A stretch of DNA of 64,000 nucleotides from an uncultured Bacteroidia bacterium (GCA_943787465.1 CALSMN010000009.1:1-64000); one strand, 5' to 3'. Counted from the first letter of the stretch, positions 16,655 through 26,634 are shown. Notes: generated by a model from the sequence alone, not told the origin. Numbers and translations: made by a program.

Positions 16655-19600
16655 TTACATTACAAGATCTACGATTCCAGAGATAGGATCACTGTTTTTC
16701 CCGTACCATAATAAATAATAATAGGTTCCTTCTGGGAGTATTTTGTAGGTATTATACACTCCTCCATTCCAACATTCTTGAGGATTATTCGTCTTGAAAA
16801 CTTCTTCACCCCATCGATTAAAAATTTGAAGTTTATAAAACTGACATTCCAGTAATTTACCATCCATTTGAAAACAATCATTGAGTCCATCATTATTGGG
16901 TGTAAATATGTTGTATAATTTCAATTCTGGGAAAATCTCTTCCGAAATAGAGATTTGTTTTTGGATAGAGCTTTCACACAATGATCCTTTGTTGACGATA
17001 AGTCCAATCGTATAATCTCCTGCCTCAGAATAGGTATAATCTGGATGTTGTTCGATGGAGGTATCCCCATTTCCAAACGTCCAGTAATATTCGTAACCTT
17101 TGGTTGTGAGATTGTTGATACTTAATTCGTTATCACAACCATCGAAAGTAACATCAAAATGGGCATTGGATTGATCAATTACTTTAACCTTTTGTTGATA
17201 GATGGAAGAAATATTACAGGAATTACTATCAATGACAGTTAGAGTGATGGTATATTCTCCCGGGTTGATGTACTGGTGTGTTGGGTTAAGATCATTGGAT
17301 GATTGACCATCGCCAAAATCCCATATAAGGGAGTCACCTAAAATACTTTTATTGGTAAATTTAACCTCAAGAGGGGTACATCCAATGGGTGGGAAGACCG
17401 TAAAATCGGCTATTACGGCAGTTTTAATTTGAAGATCTATTTTAAATGAGGCATTGCTGCAACGCACACTTGGATTAAGCTCAAAAGCACTTCCTGGTGT
17501 AGTAGGGAAATCACTTACTTGAGAAGTTTGCCCGTCTGTTGAAGGGGGACAACTGCTACATACACTTTGATATATGACTCCTTTTTTATCAAATCTACTG
17601 GTTCCCCCGTCTACATGGTCTCCAGTTACATTGCCTCCAAAATAGGTTGCGTATAAAAGTGTTTCCGCATTTTCGCCCAGCACCAGAATATAAAAATCAT
17701 TATTGTCTGTAGTGAGTTGATCAGCATCTGCCGACACATCCATATTGTTCGTGCTCCCGGGGTGATTAAATGGATCAACATTAGAGCCCCATCCCGAAAA
17801 ATAAATATGATTACACACATCTACTAAGAATGCACTAGGAACCAAATTGGGTTGATTTAAAGTATTACCAAAAGAACTCACCAAGTCTACTTGTTTTAGA
17901 GCAGAGTCTATTCTTATAATGAACTGTCCTTTATTATTTTCACCGTAGGTATTTGAAGTTTTGGTAATCTGACCTTCGGTTTGTCCCGTAGCATAAATGC
18001 GGTGATCGGCATCCAATCCGATGAAATAAATTTGATCATAGGCACTAGTTCCCCAATAAGTGGCCCGTTTCAAGGATTTGTCTTTTTTATTGAAAATTGC
18101 GATAATCCCGTCTGTGTTACCTTGAAACTGAGGTAAAAAACTGGTATCTAGCGTGGGAAGATTGTTACTGGTTGTTCCGCCTCCGACATATATGTTATCC
18201 AACTTATCCAATTTAATACTGTACAATGCGTCAGAACCATTGCCTCCAAAATAAGTTAGCCAATGCAAATCTTTCGCATCAGGTGAAAGTTCAAAAATAA
18301 GTCCATCGTAGGCCGAAAGTTTGGAGGTTTGGGTAGCATTTTTTGTAACAATTCCGTTGGATAACGTGGTAGTTGCCACAAATATGTGTCCATTATCATC
18401 GGTTATAACATCCCCCCTAAAATCATCGGAGTAATTATATTTCAAGTTACTATTTTGGTTTAATCCATCATTGGAAGGACCTCCAATAAACGTGGAGGCT
18501 AAAAGTTGTGTGCCATCCTCACTTAGTTTTGATACAATAATATCGGTACCTCCCGCATGAGTTGAATCAACACAATCTTTGGTGTGAGGGAATTTATTAG
18601 AAAACGTTGTTCCAAGGATTATCAAATCGTCATTACGATCAACAACGAGGCTATGTGGATATTCATCGGCATCACCACCGAGATAAGTAGCCCATAATAA
18701 TTTTGAACCTGCACTATCGTATTTAGATATACTAATATCACATGCTAGGTTAGCTGGTTCCGATCCTAGTCCTTGGTTAAAACTGGTGTCATATGCGCCT
18801 GGAGTAACAGGATAGGGCTGAACGGATGCGTCAACGATACCTCCGGCGTATAAATTCCCATGGCTGTCATAGGTAGCCGTAAATCCAAAATTATCGCCCT
18901 TTGATCCGGAGTAGGTAGAAAAAATCAACTTGGGGTCAATAATTAAAGGATAATTGGGGTCTAACTCAGATGTGATGGCATAACTCACGATGTCATGGTG
19001 TAAAACGTAGGCAGCGTTTACTTCTACTAGTTCACCGTTTATGATTTGATAACTGTACGGCAGATCATCGTACAGTGTTCCTACGGATGTATAAATATGA
19101 AGTCTATTGTCGTGGATAGCGAGCGAGTCTGCCCCTTGAATCTGTATTTGTATTTGGTTGATTTTTTCTGTAGTAGGTTGGTGAATAATCCATTCATACT
19201 TGAGCTCATCTTGCCCATCAATTTTAAAATCTACCCCAGGATATACATTTCTATAGTTGACTTGTCCTGCTGGATGAATGTTACTCACCCATTGATGAGG
19301 TTGGTCACCTAAAAAGTAGTTGTAATAATGCGATTGAATTTGTGAGGCATACGTTTGAGGTACATGTTTAAGCCCCAAAAAATACATTTTTAAGGCTTGT
19401 TTTCGGGGAACCATGGTATTGACCATACCGGGATGATCATGTTTCCATTGATGGATAGTGTGGTAGTCCTCAGGAGAAATCAAATCATAGGTAATGCCTT
19501 GGCTTTCTAAATACAAGTTTCCATAGGGAATTTCAGCACGATATAAAGCTAAGGGGTGCCATTGTCCACGATTGGCGATAAATTCATAATAGGGCAACGT

Positions 19601-19687
19601 AGGTTCAGGATTTGCTTCTACTTTTTGCTGAGCAAAAAGATGTTGAAAAGCAACTAAAATCACAAAGAATCCAATAAATCGATGCAT
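16655..19687 (-). CDS. Large T9SS surface protein with SBBP propeller, PKD domains and gliding-type C-terminal domain
   Basis: 1010 residues. In order: signal peptide (IGFFVILVAFQHLFAQ); an N-terminal domain typical of these proteins (EFIANRGQWHPLALYRAEIPYG); SBBP-type beta-propeller repeats (LLWATYLGGDADEYPHSLVV, HWLTYFGGNGSDALYSIKL, about residues 260-740); two PKD domains (LIWDFGDGQSSNDLNPTHQY and YYWTFGNGDTSIEQHPDYTY, about 760-905); and a CHU_C/type B sorting domain at the end (YNIFTPNNDGLNDCF... IFNRWGEEVF... LPEGTYYYLLWY). Such proteins are exported by T9SS and attached to the surface or released, often as adhesins. A TATTTTTG box 7 bases before the ATG implies a nearly leaderless mRNA. 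Confidence 0.9.
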   Translation of the reverse strand: MHRFIGFFVILVAFQHLFAQQKVEANPEPTLPYYEFIANRGQWHPLALYRAEIPYGNLYLESQGITYDLISPEDYHTIHQWKHDHPGMVNTMVPRKQALKMYFLGLKHVPQTYASQIQSHYYNYFLGDQPHQWVSNIHPAGQVNYRNVYPGVDFKIDGQDELKYEWIIHQPTTEKINQIQIQIQGADSLAIHDNRLHIYTSVGTLYDDLPYSYQIINGELVEVNAAYVLHHDIVSYAITSELDPNYPLIIDPKLIFSTYSGSKGDNFGFTATYDSHGNLYAGGIVDASVQPYPVTPGAYDTSFNQGLGSEPANLACDISISKYDSAGSKLLWATYLGGDADEYPHSLVVDRNDDLIILGTTFSNKFPHTKDCVDSTHAGGTDIIVSKLSEDGTQLLASTFIGGPSNDGLNQNSNLKYNYSDDFRGDVITDDNGHIFVATTTLSNGIVTKNATQTSKLSAYDGLIFELSPDAKDLHWLTYFGGNGSDALYSIKLDKLDNIYVGGGTTSNNLPTLDTSFLPQFQGNTDGIIAIFNKKDKSLKRATYWGTSAYDQIYFIGLDADHRIYATGQTEGQITKTSNTYGENNKGQFIIRIDSALKQVDLVSSFGNTLNQPNLVPSAFLVDVCNHIYFSGWGSNVDPFNHPGSTNNMDVSADADQLTTDNNDFYILVLGENAETLLYATYFGGNVTGDHVDGGTSRFDKKGVIYQSVCSSCPPSTDGQTSQVSDFPTTPGSAFELNPSVRCSNASFKIDLQIKTAVIADFTVFPPIGCTPLEVKFTNKSILGDSLIWDFGDGQSSNDLNPTHQYINPGEYTITLTVIDSNSCNISSIYQQKVKVIDQSNAHFDVTFDGCDNELSINNLTTKGYEYYWTFGNGDTSIEQHPDYTYSEAGDYTIGLIVNKGSLCESSIQKQISISEEIFPELKLYNIFTPNNDGLNDCFQMDGKLLECQFYKLQIFNRWGEEVFKTNNPQECWNGGVYNTYKILPEGTYYYLLWYGKNSDPISGIVDLVM

Positions 19688-19694
19688 CGATTAA

Positions 19695-19702
19695 CAAAAA
19701 TA
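19695..19702 (-). promoter_or_regulatory. Putative -7 box of the large T9SS protein gene
   Basis: TATTTTTG on the minus strand, fitting TAnnTTTG, 7 bases before ATG 19687. The transcript would begin about one base before the start codon. Confidence 0.4.
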
Positions 19703-19789
19703 CACTTCATCCGTTGATTTGAAGAGTAATCCGTTACAAATAGTTAGTCCATTTTTGAATAAATGACCTAATTCTGAGTAGTGTAAAAT

Positions 19790-19797
19790 TATATTTG
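19790..19797 (+). promoter_or_regulatory. Putative -7 box of lysS
   Basis: TATATTTG, matching TAnnTTTG, 18 bases before ATG 19816, predicting a 12-base leader. The same 18-base gap recurs at acpP, gltX and fumC. Confidence 0.5.
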
Positions 19798-19815
19798 TAA
19801 ACTTTTTAATCAACA

Positions 19816-21519
19816 ATGGAGCTAAACGAACAACAGATTCAGCGAAGACAAGCATTAGATAAACTTAAATCTCTAGGGATAAATCCCTATCCGGCAGATG
19901 TGTATGCTAAAGATTTTTCTAGTACAGAAATCATGGAAGAATTTGACGAAAATCCAAGCAAATTTCAAGAAATATCTTTTGCGGGGAGGATGATGCGAAG
20001 ACGAATCATGGGGAAAGCTAGTTTTGCTGAACTGCAAGACGAACAAGGGACCATACAGGCCTATTTTAATAGGGACGAACTTTGTACGGGAGAGGATAAA
20101 ACACTGTATAATGAAGTTTTTAAGAAAATTTTAGATATTGGAGATATTATTGGAGTCAATGGGTTTGTATTTCGAACCCAAACCGGCGAATTATCCATTC
20201 ATGTTAAAACGATGACGGTATTGAGTAAGTCACTTAATCCGCTTCCTATGCCCAAGGAGGTAGATGGAAAAGTGTATGATGCCTTTACGGATCCTGAGCA
20301 ACGATACAGAAAAAGATATGTAGACTTGATAGTCAATCCACATGTTCGTGAAACATTCATCAAACGAACTAAAGCGGTATCAAGTATGCGAAATTTCCTC
20401 AATGCCAAAGGGTATATGGAGGTGGAGACTCCCATTCTGCAAGCCATACCAGGTGGGGCTGCAGCTCGACCATTTATTACGCATCACAATGCTTTGGATA
20501 TTCCACTATATCTTAGAATTGCCAATGAATTATATTTAAAACGTCTAATTGTAGGAGGATTTGAAGGCGTGTATGAATTTGCCAAAGATTTTAGAAATGA
20601 GGGAATGGATCGTACTCATAATCCAGAATTCAGTCAAATGGAATTGTATGTTGCCTACAAAGACTACAAATGGATGATGGACACAACCGAGGCTATGTTT
20701 AAGCAGATTGCCCAAGATGTGAATGGTACCTCTCAAGTAGTTTTTGGAGAGCATACCATTGATTTTGGTAAACCATTCGAACGGCTAACCATATTTGGAG
20801 CTATCGAAAAATATACGGGAATAGATATCAGTCAAATGACTGAAGAAGAGCTCTTTAAAACTGCGAAAGAAATGGGGGTTGAAGTAGAGGAAAGTATGGG
20901 ATCTGGGAAATTGATTGATGAAATATTTGGAGAGAAGGTAGAACATCTGCTTATCCAACCCACATTTATTATGGATTATCCGGTTAGTATGTCACCGTTG
21001 ACTAAAAAACACCGCGATAATCCAAACTTAACCGAGCGATTTGAACTAATAGTCAATGGAAAAGAAATTGCCAATTGTTACAGTGAGCTCAATGATCCTA
21101 TCGATCAAAGGGAACGTTTCGAGGAGCAAGTGAAACTCATGGAACGAGGAGATGATGAAGCCATGTTTATTGATGAAGATTTTCTGACGGCTTTGGAATA
21201 TGGGATGCCACCAACAGCAGGTATCGGTATTGGAATCGATCGATTAGTGATGTTACTAACCAACAATTCAAGCATCCAGGAAGTATTATTTTTCCCTCAG
21301 ATGAGACCAGAGAAAAAAGTAGATTCGGTAAAACTTACAGACAATGAACAAGCGGTTAAGACGATTCTTTCTGAGAATGGAACACTTGAAATAAGTGATC
21401 TGAAAAGTCGAATAGAACTCAGCAACAAGCAATGGGACAAAACCCTCAAAGGATTAGCCAAACATGGTATTACTCAGGTTACTAGAACTGATGATGCAGT
21501 TTCAATAACTCTTAAATAA
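19816..21519 (+). CDS. lysS: Lysyl-tRNA synthetase, class II
   Basis: 567 residues. An OB-fold anticodon-binding domain (about residues 55-150; [23 protein letters not shown]) is followed by the class II catalytic core. Motif 2 is [18 protein letters not shown] (about 258-275) and motif 3 is [13 protein letters not shown] (about 470-482). Compared with the roughly 500-residue E. coli enzyme it has a C-terminal extension of about 70 residues ([22 protein letters not shown]... [17 protein letters not shown]) resembling a small winged-helix domain, as is common in Bacteroidota LysS. It charges tRNA-Lys. Monocistronic; converges with waaA, whose stop lies 1 base away. Confidence 0.97.
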   Translation: MELNEQQIQRRQALDKLKSLGINPYPADVYAKDFSSTEIMEEFDENPSKFQEISFAGRMMRRRIMGKASFAELQDEQGTIQAYFNRDELCTGEDKTLYNEVFKKILDIGDIIGVNGFVFRTQTGELSIHVKTMTVLSKSLNPLPMPKEVDGKVYDAFTDPEQRYRKRYVDLIVNPHVRETFIKRTKAVSSMRNFLNAKGYMEVETPILQAIPGGAAARPFITHHNALDIPLYLRIANELYLKRLIVGGFEGVYEFAKDFRNEGMDRTHNPEFSQMELYVAYKDYKWMMDTTEAMFKQIAQDVNGTSQVVFGEHTIDFGKPFERLTIFGAIEKYTGIDISQMTEEELFKTAKEMGVEVEESMGSGKLIDEIFGEKVEHLLIQPTFIMDYPVSMSPLTKKHRDNPNLTERFELIVNGKEIANCYSELNDPIDQRERFEEQVKLMERGDDEAMFIDEDFLTALEYGMPPTAGIGIGIDRLVMLLTNNSSIQEVLFFPQMRPEKKVDSVKLTDNEQAVKTILSENGTLEISDLKSRIELSNKQWDKTLKGLAKHGITQVTRTDDAVSITLK

Positions 21520-21520
21520 A

Positions 21521-22726
21521 TCATTTTTCAATGATGGTTAAAATTTTCCGCGTAGCTTGTCGTTGATTAGCCACAAATTTTCTTGATTTTCCCTTAACTT
21601 CAAGGAGTTTTTGAGTGTCTTGAATGAGATCGTTTATCATTTGAATCCAACGATCTTCGTGTGTTATGGCGAAACCAAAACCATGTTCAATAGCATCATG
21701 AGCTTCCGCGAATTTTTGAATTTCTGGACCAAAACTGATGTGAGAACCCCAGACTGCAGGTTCAATGATATTATGTAAAGCACCGTGAAATCCACCGCCA
21801 ATCAAACTGAAATCAGCATAGCGATACAAACTAGATAGCATACCAATGGTGTCTAAAACGATCACCGATGTTTTTTCATCAAAATCACTATGGGTATAGC
21901 GTTTGGGAGAATAAGACTTGAAGATTTCGAGGATTTGATCGGTACGTTGAATGTCGTGTGGAGCAATGATAACAGCTAGATTATTCGGGTTAGTATCCAG
22001 TAGTTTTTTTGTCAAGGCTTCTTCTTTTTCCCATGATGAACCAACAATGAGTAATTTTCTTACTCCCTTGAAACGATCAATATTAGGGTATTCTTTGGCT
22101 GTTTTTGATATGTCTGTTACCCGATCGTAGCGCGTATCTCCAACAAATACACAGTTTTTATTGATTTTCTTTAGAAGCTCACAACTGGTTTTATCTGAGG
22201 TAAAGAGGTGTTCAAATTTGCCAACTAATTTAAGATAGGATTTACCAAATAATCCAAAAATGAAATGATTGGGTTGGAAACGTCCATTAACTAAATAAAA
22301 TTGCGTGCCTTTCTTCATCCCAAATCGTATAAAGTTGTACCACAAGTCATATCGTATGAAAAGAGCTTTTGCGGGGTTATAATTGGTGTAAAATTCATTT
22401 ACATTTTTTGGAGTATCTATGGGAAGATACATCACACGTGAGGCATATGGTCCATTTTTTACTTGCTCATACCCACTCGGACTGAAGAAGGTAATTATAA
22501 CATCATTTAACGAATGCGATTTTAATAACTCATGAATCAAAGGGAGGCCCATTTCATATTCTCCTAGCGAGGCACAATGAATCCAATATGTAACGTCTCC
22601 TTTTGTGGGGATATTTATTTTAGCTCTTGCAGAAATAAATTGTTTAACTTTTGGAGAGAAGAGACCTACAAAAGGAAGTAAAAATGCGATAAACGAAGTC
22701 GAGATATTATACAAGATTTTATACAT
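21521..22726 (-). CDS. waaA: 3-deoxy-D-manno-octulosonic acid (Kdo) transferase
   Basis: 401 residues, GT30 family. An N-terminal membrane-associated helix (YNISTSFIAFLLPFVGLF) precedes the glycosyltransferase-N domain with WIHCASLGEYEMGLPLIHEL (the conserved general-base Glu) and FFSPSGYEQVK. The C-terminal half carries GSSWEKEE, IIAPHDIQR and the nucleotide-sugar site GGGFHGALHNIIEPAVWG. It moves Kdo from CMP-Kdo onto lipid A on the cytoplasmic face of the inner membrane, so the cell makes lipopolysaccharide. It is 6 bases downstream of an outer-membrane protein gene and probably co-transcribed. Confidence 0.93.
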   Translation of the reverse strand: MYKILYNISTSFIAFLLPFVGLFSPKVKQFISARAKINIPTKGDVTYWIHCASLGEYEMGLPLIHELLKSHSLNDVIITFFSPSGYEQVKNGPYASRVMYLPIDTPKNVNEFYTNYNPAKALFIRYDLWYNFIRFGMKKGTQFYLVNGRFQPNHFIFGLFGKSYLKLVGKFEHLFTSDKTSCELLKKINKNCVFVGDTRYDRVTDISKTAKEYPNIDRFKGVRKLLIVGSSWEKEEALTKKLLDTNPNNLAVIIAPHDIQRTDQILEIFKSYSPKRYTHSDFDEKTSVIVLDTIGMLSSLYRYADFSLIGGGFHGALHNIIEPAVWGSHISFGPEIQKFAEAHDAIEHGFGFAITHEDRWIQMINDLIQDTQKLLEVKGKSRKFVANQRQATRKILTIIEK

Positions 22727-22732
22727 ATTTTA

Positions 22733-23482
22733 CTAGTAATAAAAGAATTCTTCATCTTCTGCTTTTTTGGTATAAATAGGAACAATCAAACCTAATTGAA
22801 GAGCTACACTCGTATCAAATCGTTTATCTTTGCCAGAGGTGTTGGCATTAAAATCCCACGTTCTTTGTCCTTCAGTAAATCCTTGATTGAAGACCAAGCC
22901 AATTCTAAAGTGGTATCTATTATGATTCACTAAATGTTGATATCCAATATATTGTTTTGTTGCAAATCCATAGGTCAGCTTATCGTATCCCTTTTCGTAT
23001 TCTCCATTTAATTGGGGAATAGTGATTTGGGAGGAAAATAGGTCAATTTTATGCTGCATAAATCCAGCCCCCATGGATACTAATAGTCCTGAATTTGAAT
23101 GAATTTTAGGGATGTTAATCAAATAGCCCATGTAGAAGTTGCTTGTAAATCCTTTAATATTTAGGTTAATAACAGAAAAATCGCCATTTTGATCGATGAT
23201 TAAACCAGAGTTTCCATCGATTTGGCTAAAAATACCTTCATCCTTTACAGATTGTCCATAAAACCAATCGTAGTCTACTCCCATGATTAGGTTGGATTTG
23301 AATTTGTAGGCAATATCCATACCGATAGCATTAAAATCATAAAAACGTTTGTCTAAATCACCTCCAACCCAGTGTCTTGAAATATGCGGAGTAAATAAAA
23401 ATGCTTGCGAGGTTTTTACCTCAGATTGAGCAAAGGAAATTGAGGGAAGACAAAAGAAAAGGGTAATTATCCAAAATCGCAT
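22733..23482 (-). CDS. Predicted outer-membrane beta-barrel protein
   Basis: 249 residues: a signal peptide (MRFWIITLFFCLPSISFAQ) and an alternating aromatic/polar pattern typical of a small outer-membrane barrel (YKFKSNLIMGVDYDWFYGQ, FYMGYLINIPKIHSNSGLLVSMGAGFM, YHFRIGLVFNQGF). The chain ends EEFFYY, an aromatic end compatible with BAM recognition. No specific family was recognised. A TTCCTTTG box lies 7 bases before the ATG. Co-transcription with waaA suggests an envelope role; nothing more can be said. Confidence 0.7.
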   Translation of the reverse strand: MRFWIITLFFCLPSISFAQSEVKTSQAFLFTPHISRHWVGGDLDKRFYDFNAIGMDIAYKFKSNLIMGVDYDWFYGQSVKDEGIFSQIDGNSGLIIDQNGDFSVINLNIKGFTSNFYMGYLINIPKIHSNSGLLVSMGAGFMQHKIDLFSSQITIPQLNGEYEKGYDKLTYGFATKQYIGYQHLVNHNRYHFRIGLVFNQGFTEGQRTWDFNANTSGKDKRFDTSVALQLGLIVPIYTKKAEDEEFFYY

Positions 23483-23565
23483 TGCAATGCAAAGGAATAG
23501 TAATAAAGTGGGAACTGAAAATTCATTGGGGTGTTTTTAGCTTTTTATAAAGTTAAATCAATGAA

Positions 23566-23573
23566 TATCTTTG
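23566..23573 (+). promoter_or_regulatory. Putative -7 box of ugd
   Basis: TATCTTTG, fitting TAnnTTTG, 24 bases before ATG 23598. It would drive the ugd-uxs-acetyltransferase operon. Confidence 0.45.
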
Positions 23574-23597
23574 CGGTCAATAAAAAAATAAATTGAA

Positions 23598-24914
23598 ATG
23601 AAAATAGCAGTTGTTGGTACGGGATATGTTGGGTTAGTTACAGGTACATGTCTTGCAGAAGTTGGGATAGATGTCACATGCATAGACATTGACTCCAATA
23701 AGATTGAAGGACTCAAGCAGGGGGTGATGCCCATATATGAACCAGGTCTGGAAGCCATGGTTGTTAAAAACCATTCTAAAGGTAAACTGAATTTCAGTAC
23801 ATCACTTGAAGAGGGAATCAAAGATGCGGATGTCGCATTTATTGCAGTAGGAACACCTCCCGATGAAGATGGAAGTGCTGATCTAAAATATGTATTAGCT
23901 GTCGCCCGAGAAATTGGTCGGCATATGAATAGTTATGGCGTAGTTGTTACTAAAAGTACGGTTCCTGTTGGAACAGCAGAAAAGGTAAGAGCAGCTGTTC
24001 AAGATGAATTAGATCAGAGGGGTGCATCGATCCATTTTGATATTGCAAGTAACCCTGAATTTTTAAAAGAAGGAGCAGCAATCGACGATTTCATGAAACC
24101 TGATCGAATAGTTGTTGGGGTAGATAGCGAAAAAGCGCAAGCCATTATGACTAAACTCTATAAACCATTTATTGTGAATGGTCATCCACTTGTGTTTATG
24201 GATATACCTTCAGCCGAAATGACTAAGTATGCAGCTAATGCTATGTTAGCTACCCGAATAAGTTTCATGAACGATATTGCTAACCTATGTGAGATCATGG
24301 GAGCAGATGTGAATGCTGTTCGAAAAGGTATCGGCAGTGACCCACGAATTGGAAGTCGTTTTTTGTATGCCGGAATTGGTTATGGAGGTAGTTGTTTCCC
24401 AAAAGATGTAAAAGCGTTGATAAAAACTGCCCGAGAGAATGACTACCAAATGCGAATTTTAGAATCGGTAGAAGATGTGAACGACGATCAAAAATCAGTA
24501 CTATATAATAAATTAACCCAGTCCTTAGGTCAAGATTTATCTGGTAAAACCTTTGGTATGTGGGGGCTTTCATTTAAGCCCAATACGGATGACATGAGAG
24601 AAGCACCTTCGCTTGTATTGATTGATAAAATCTTGAATGCAGGGGGTAAGATAGTTGCATATGATCCTGTTGCCTCACACGAAACACAACGAATTTTAGG
24701 AGACAAGATCACCTACGTCGATGGGCCTTACAAAGCTATAGACCAATCAGACGCTTTATTAATTGTAACAGAATGGGCAGAATTTAGAGTGCCTGATTTT
24801 AACAGAATATCCAATCTGCTTAAACGAAAATTAATATTTGATGGGCGCAATATCTATGACAAAAAGGAAATGAGAGATTTGGGATATGAGTATCATTGCA
24901 TTGGGTCAGTTTAA
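23598..24914 (+). CDS. ugd: UDP-glucose 6-dehydrogenase
   Basis: 438 residues. The N-terminal Rossmann motif is VVGTGYVGLVTGTCLAE (residues 4-20), the central domain carries the catalytic Cys in GIGYGGSCFPKDVKAL (about residue 260) and the C-terminal UDP-binding domain includes FGMWGLSFKPNTDDMREAPS. It oxidises UDP-glucose to UDP-glucuronate with two NAD+. The next gene, 3 bases downstream, decarboxylates that product to UDP-xylose, so the two form a dedicated sugar-nucleotide pathway for a surface polysaccharide. Confidence 0.96.
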   Translation: MKIAVVGTGYVGLVTGTCLAEVGIDVTCIDIDSNKIEGLKQGVMPIYEPGLEAMVVKNHSKGKLNFSTSLEEGIKDADVAFIAVGTPPDEDGSADLKYVLAVAREIGRHMNSYGVVVTKSTVPVGTAEKVRAAVQDELDQRGASIHFDIASNPEFLKEGAAIDDFMKPDRIVVGVDSEKAQAIMTKLYKPFIVNGHPLVFMDIPSAEMTKYAANAMLATRISFMNDIANLCEIMGADVNAVRKGIGSDPRIGSRFLYAGIGYGGSCFPKDVKALIKTARENDYQMRILESVEDVNDDQKSVLYNKLTQSLGQDLSGKTFGMWGLSFKPNTDDMREAPSLVLIDKILNAGGKIVAYDPVASHETQRILGDKITYVDGPYKAIDQSDALLIVTEWAEFRVPDFNRISNLLKRKLIFDGRNIYDKKEMRDLGYEYHCIGSV

Positions 24915-24917
24915 AGT

Positions 24918-25889
24918 ATGAAAAGAATTTTAATAACAGGAGGTGCCGGATTTTTAGGTTCTCATTTATGCGATCGTTTTATTAAAGAAGGATACGCTGT
25001 CATCGCCATGGATAACCTCATTACCGGTGATATGAAAAATATTGAACATCTAATGCCTCTTGAAAATTTTGAATTTTATCACCATGATGTATCTAAGTAT
25101 ATTCATGTTCCAGGAAAATTAGACTATATTCTTCATTTTGCTTCTCCTGCAAGTCCAATTGATTATCTTAAAATACCCATTCCAACCCTAAAAGTAGGTA
25201 GTCTTGGCACCCACAATTGTCTGGGGCTAGCACTGGCGAAGGGAGCTCGTATGTTAATTGCATCGACTAGTGAAGTATATGGGGATCCTTCAGTACACCC
25301 TCAGCCTGAAGAGTATTGGGGTAATGTAAACCCTGTTGGTCCGAGGGGTGTTTATGACGAAGCCAAAAGATTTCAAGAAGCCATGACCATGGCTTATCAT
25401 ACTTATCATCAAGTAGAAACTAGGATTATTCGAATTTTTAACACATATGGACCACGCATGCGATTAAATGACGGCAGAGCTTTGCCCGCATTTATTGGGC
25501 AAGCCCTTCGAGGTGAAGATATTACTATTTTTGGTGATGGAAGTCAAACTAGAAGCTTTTGTTATGTATCCGATTTAGTAGAAGGGATTTATCGACTGTT
25601 GCATAGTGATTATGTTTATCCAGTCAATATTGGCAATCCAGATGAAATAAGCATTTTAGATTTTGCAAAAGAAATAATAGCTTTAACTGGGACGGATCAA
25701 AAGATTATTTTTAAAGATTTACCCAAAGATGATCCTAAGCAACGAAAACCAGATATAAAAAAAGCGGATGCTATATTAGGTTGGAAACCAACTGTCGATA
25801 GAGCAGCAGGCTTAAAGTTGACCTATGACTATTTCAAACAATTACCCAAAGAGGATTTATACAAATACGCTCACCCAAGAGAATTTTAA
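24918..25889 (+). CDS. UDP-glucuronate decarboxylase (UDP-xylose synthase)
   Basis: 323-residue extended SDR. NAD motif [16 protein letters not shown] at the N-terminus; the substrate pocket segments [20 protein letters not shown] and [20 protein letters not shown] are close to animal and plant UXS enzymes; the catalytic YxxxK is in [13 protein letters not shown] (about residues 145-157). The pattern [20 protein letters not shown] also fits UXS. It converts UDP-glucuronate to UDP-xylose. Ugd lies 3 bases upstream and a hexapeptide acetyltransferase 1 base downstream. A dTDP-glucose dehydratase is unlikely because the UXS-specific SPASP motif is present. Confidence 0.92.
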   Translation: MKRILITGGAGFLGSHLCDRFIKEGYAVIAMDNLITGDMKNIEHLMPLENFEFYHHDVSKYIHVPGKLDYILHFASPASPIDYLKIPIPTLKVGSLGTHNCLGLALAKGARMLIASTSEVYGDPSVHPQPEEYWGNVNPVGPRGVYDEAKRFQEAMTMAYHTYHQVETRIIRIFNTYGPRMRLNDGRALPAFIGQALRGEDITIFGDGSQTRSFCYVSDLVEGIYRLLHSDYVYPVNIGNPDEISILDFAKEIIALTGTDQKIIFKDLPKDDPKQRKPDIKKADAILGWKPTVDRAAGLKLTYDYFKQLPKEDLYKYAHPREF

Positions 25890-25890
25890 A

Positions 25891-26466
25891 ATGAAAAAAT
25901 ATTTTGTCCACGAATCTTCGTATGTAGACGAAGGAGCTTCTATTGGAGAAGGAACCAAAATATGGCATTTTTCCCACATCATGATGAATAGTACTTTAGG
26001 ACGAAATTGTAACATTGGTCAAAATGTAGTGATTAGTCCAGATGTTGTTTTAGGAGATAATGTGAAAGTTCAAAACAATGTTAGTATTTACACTGGCGTA
26101 ACATGTGAAGATGATGTTTTTTTAGGTCCAAGTATGGTTTTTACAAATGTGATTAATCCAAGAAGTGCTGTGGTTAGAAAAGATCAGTATTTAAAAACTA
26201 AAGTAGGTAAAGGAGCAACTATTGGAGCCAATGCCACAATTGTTTGTGGAAATGATTTAGGGTCTTATTGTTTTATTGGGGCAGGTGCCGTAGTAACTCA
26301 AAAAGTACCTGCTTTTGCATTGATGGTAGGTAACCCAGCAAAACAAATCGGTTGGGTTAGTAAATTCGGGAATAAACTCCTATTTGATACATCAGGTATT
26401 GCCATCTGTAAAGAAGGGAATGACTGCTATCAATTGCAAAACAATCAGGTTGTTAACTTGGACTAA
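25891..26466 (+). CDS. Left-handed beta-helix (hexapeptide) N-acetyltransferase of the WlbB/WbpD type
   Basis: About 191 residues from ATG 25891 (MKKYFVHESSYVDEG), 1 base after the uxs stop; an ATG further upstream lies inside uxs. Hexapeptide repeats run through most of the chain (IGEGTKIWHFSHIM, IGQNVVISPDVVLGDNVKVQNNVSIY, VGKGATIGANATIVCGNDLGSYCFIGAGAVV). The FTNVINPRS segment and the final VGNPAKQIGWVS match UDP-2-acetamido-3-amino-2,3-dideoxyglucuronate N-acetyltransferases. It likely acetylates an amino sugar nucleotide derived from UDP-glucuronate or a related sugar, consistent with the ugd-uxs context, though the aminotransferase partner is not in the window. Confidence 0.82.
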   Translation: MKKYFVHESSYVDEGASIGEGTKIWHFSHIMMNSTLGRNCNIGQNVVISPDVVLGDNVKVQNNVSIYTGVTCEDDVFLGPSMVFTNVINPRSAVVRKDQYLKTKVGKGATIGANATIVCGNDLGSYCFIGAGAVVTQKVPAFALMVGNPAKQIGWVSKFGNKLLFDTSGIAICKEGNDCYQLQNNQVVNLD

Positions 26467-26486
26467 AAAATATTATATAATAAGTA

Positions 26487-26515
26487 TTTGTAATATTTCT
26501 GATGTGTTATATTTG
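26487..26515 (+). promoter_or_regulatory. Promoter of tRNA-Asp (-33 TTTG, -7 TATATTTG)
   Basis: TTTG at 26487-26490 and TATATTTG at 26508-26515, with a 17-base spacer, a full match to the Bacteroidota primary sigma consensus. The predicted start (about 26522) is 8 bases before the tRNA. Confidence 0.7.
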
Positions 26516-26529
26516 CAACCTTATAAAAT

Positions 26530-26603
26530 GGATTGGTAGTTCAGCTGGTTAGAATACCTGCCTGTCACGCAGGGGGTCGCGGGTTCGAGTCCCGTCCAGT
26601 CCG
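26530..26603 (+). tRNA. tRNA-Asp (anticodon GTC)
   Basis: A 74-base cloverleaf. Acceptor GGATTGG pairs with CCAGTCC (one G-T pair), the anticodon stem-loop CCTGC-CTGTCAC-GCAGG gives GTC, and the T arm reads GCGGG-TTCGAGT-CCCGT. The discriminator is G, as expected for tRNA-Asp identity. The CCA end is not encoded. The gene is a single-tRNA unit with its own promoter and terminator. Confidence 0.97.
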
Positions 26604-26604
26604 C

Positions 26605-26634
26605 AAAGCCCAACTCTTTAGAGTTGGGCTTTTT
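26605..26634 (+). terminator. Intrinsic terminator of tRNA-Asp
   Basis: A 12-bp perfect stem (AAAGCCCAACTC / GAGTTGGGCTTT) with a TTTA loop, ending in a T tract, two bases after the tRNA. Confidence 0.9.
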
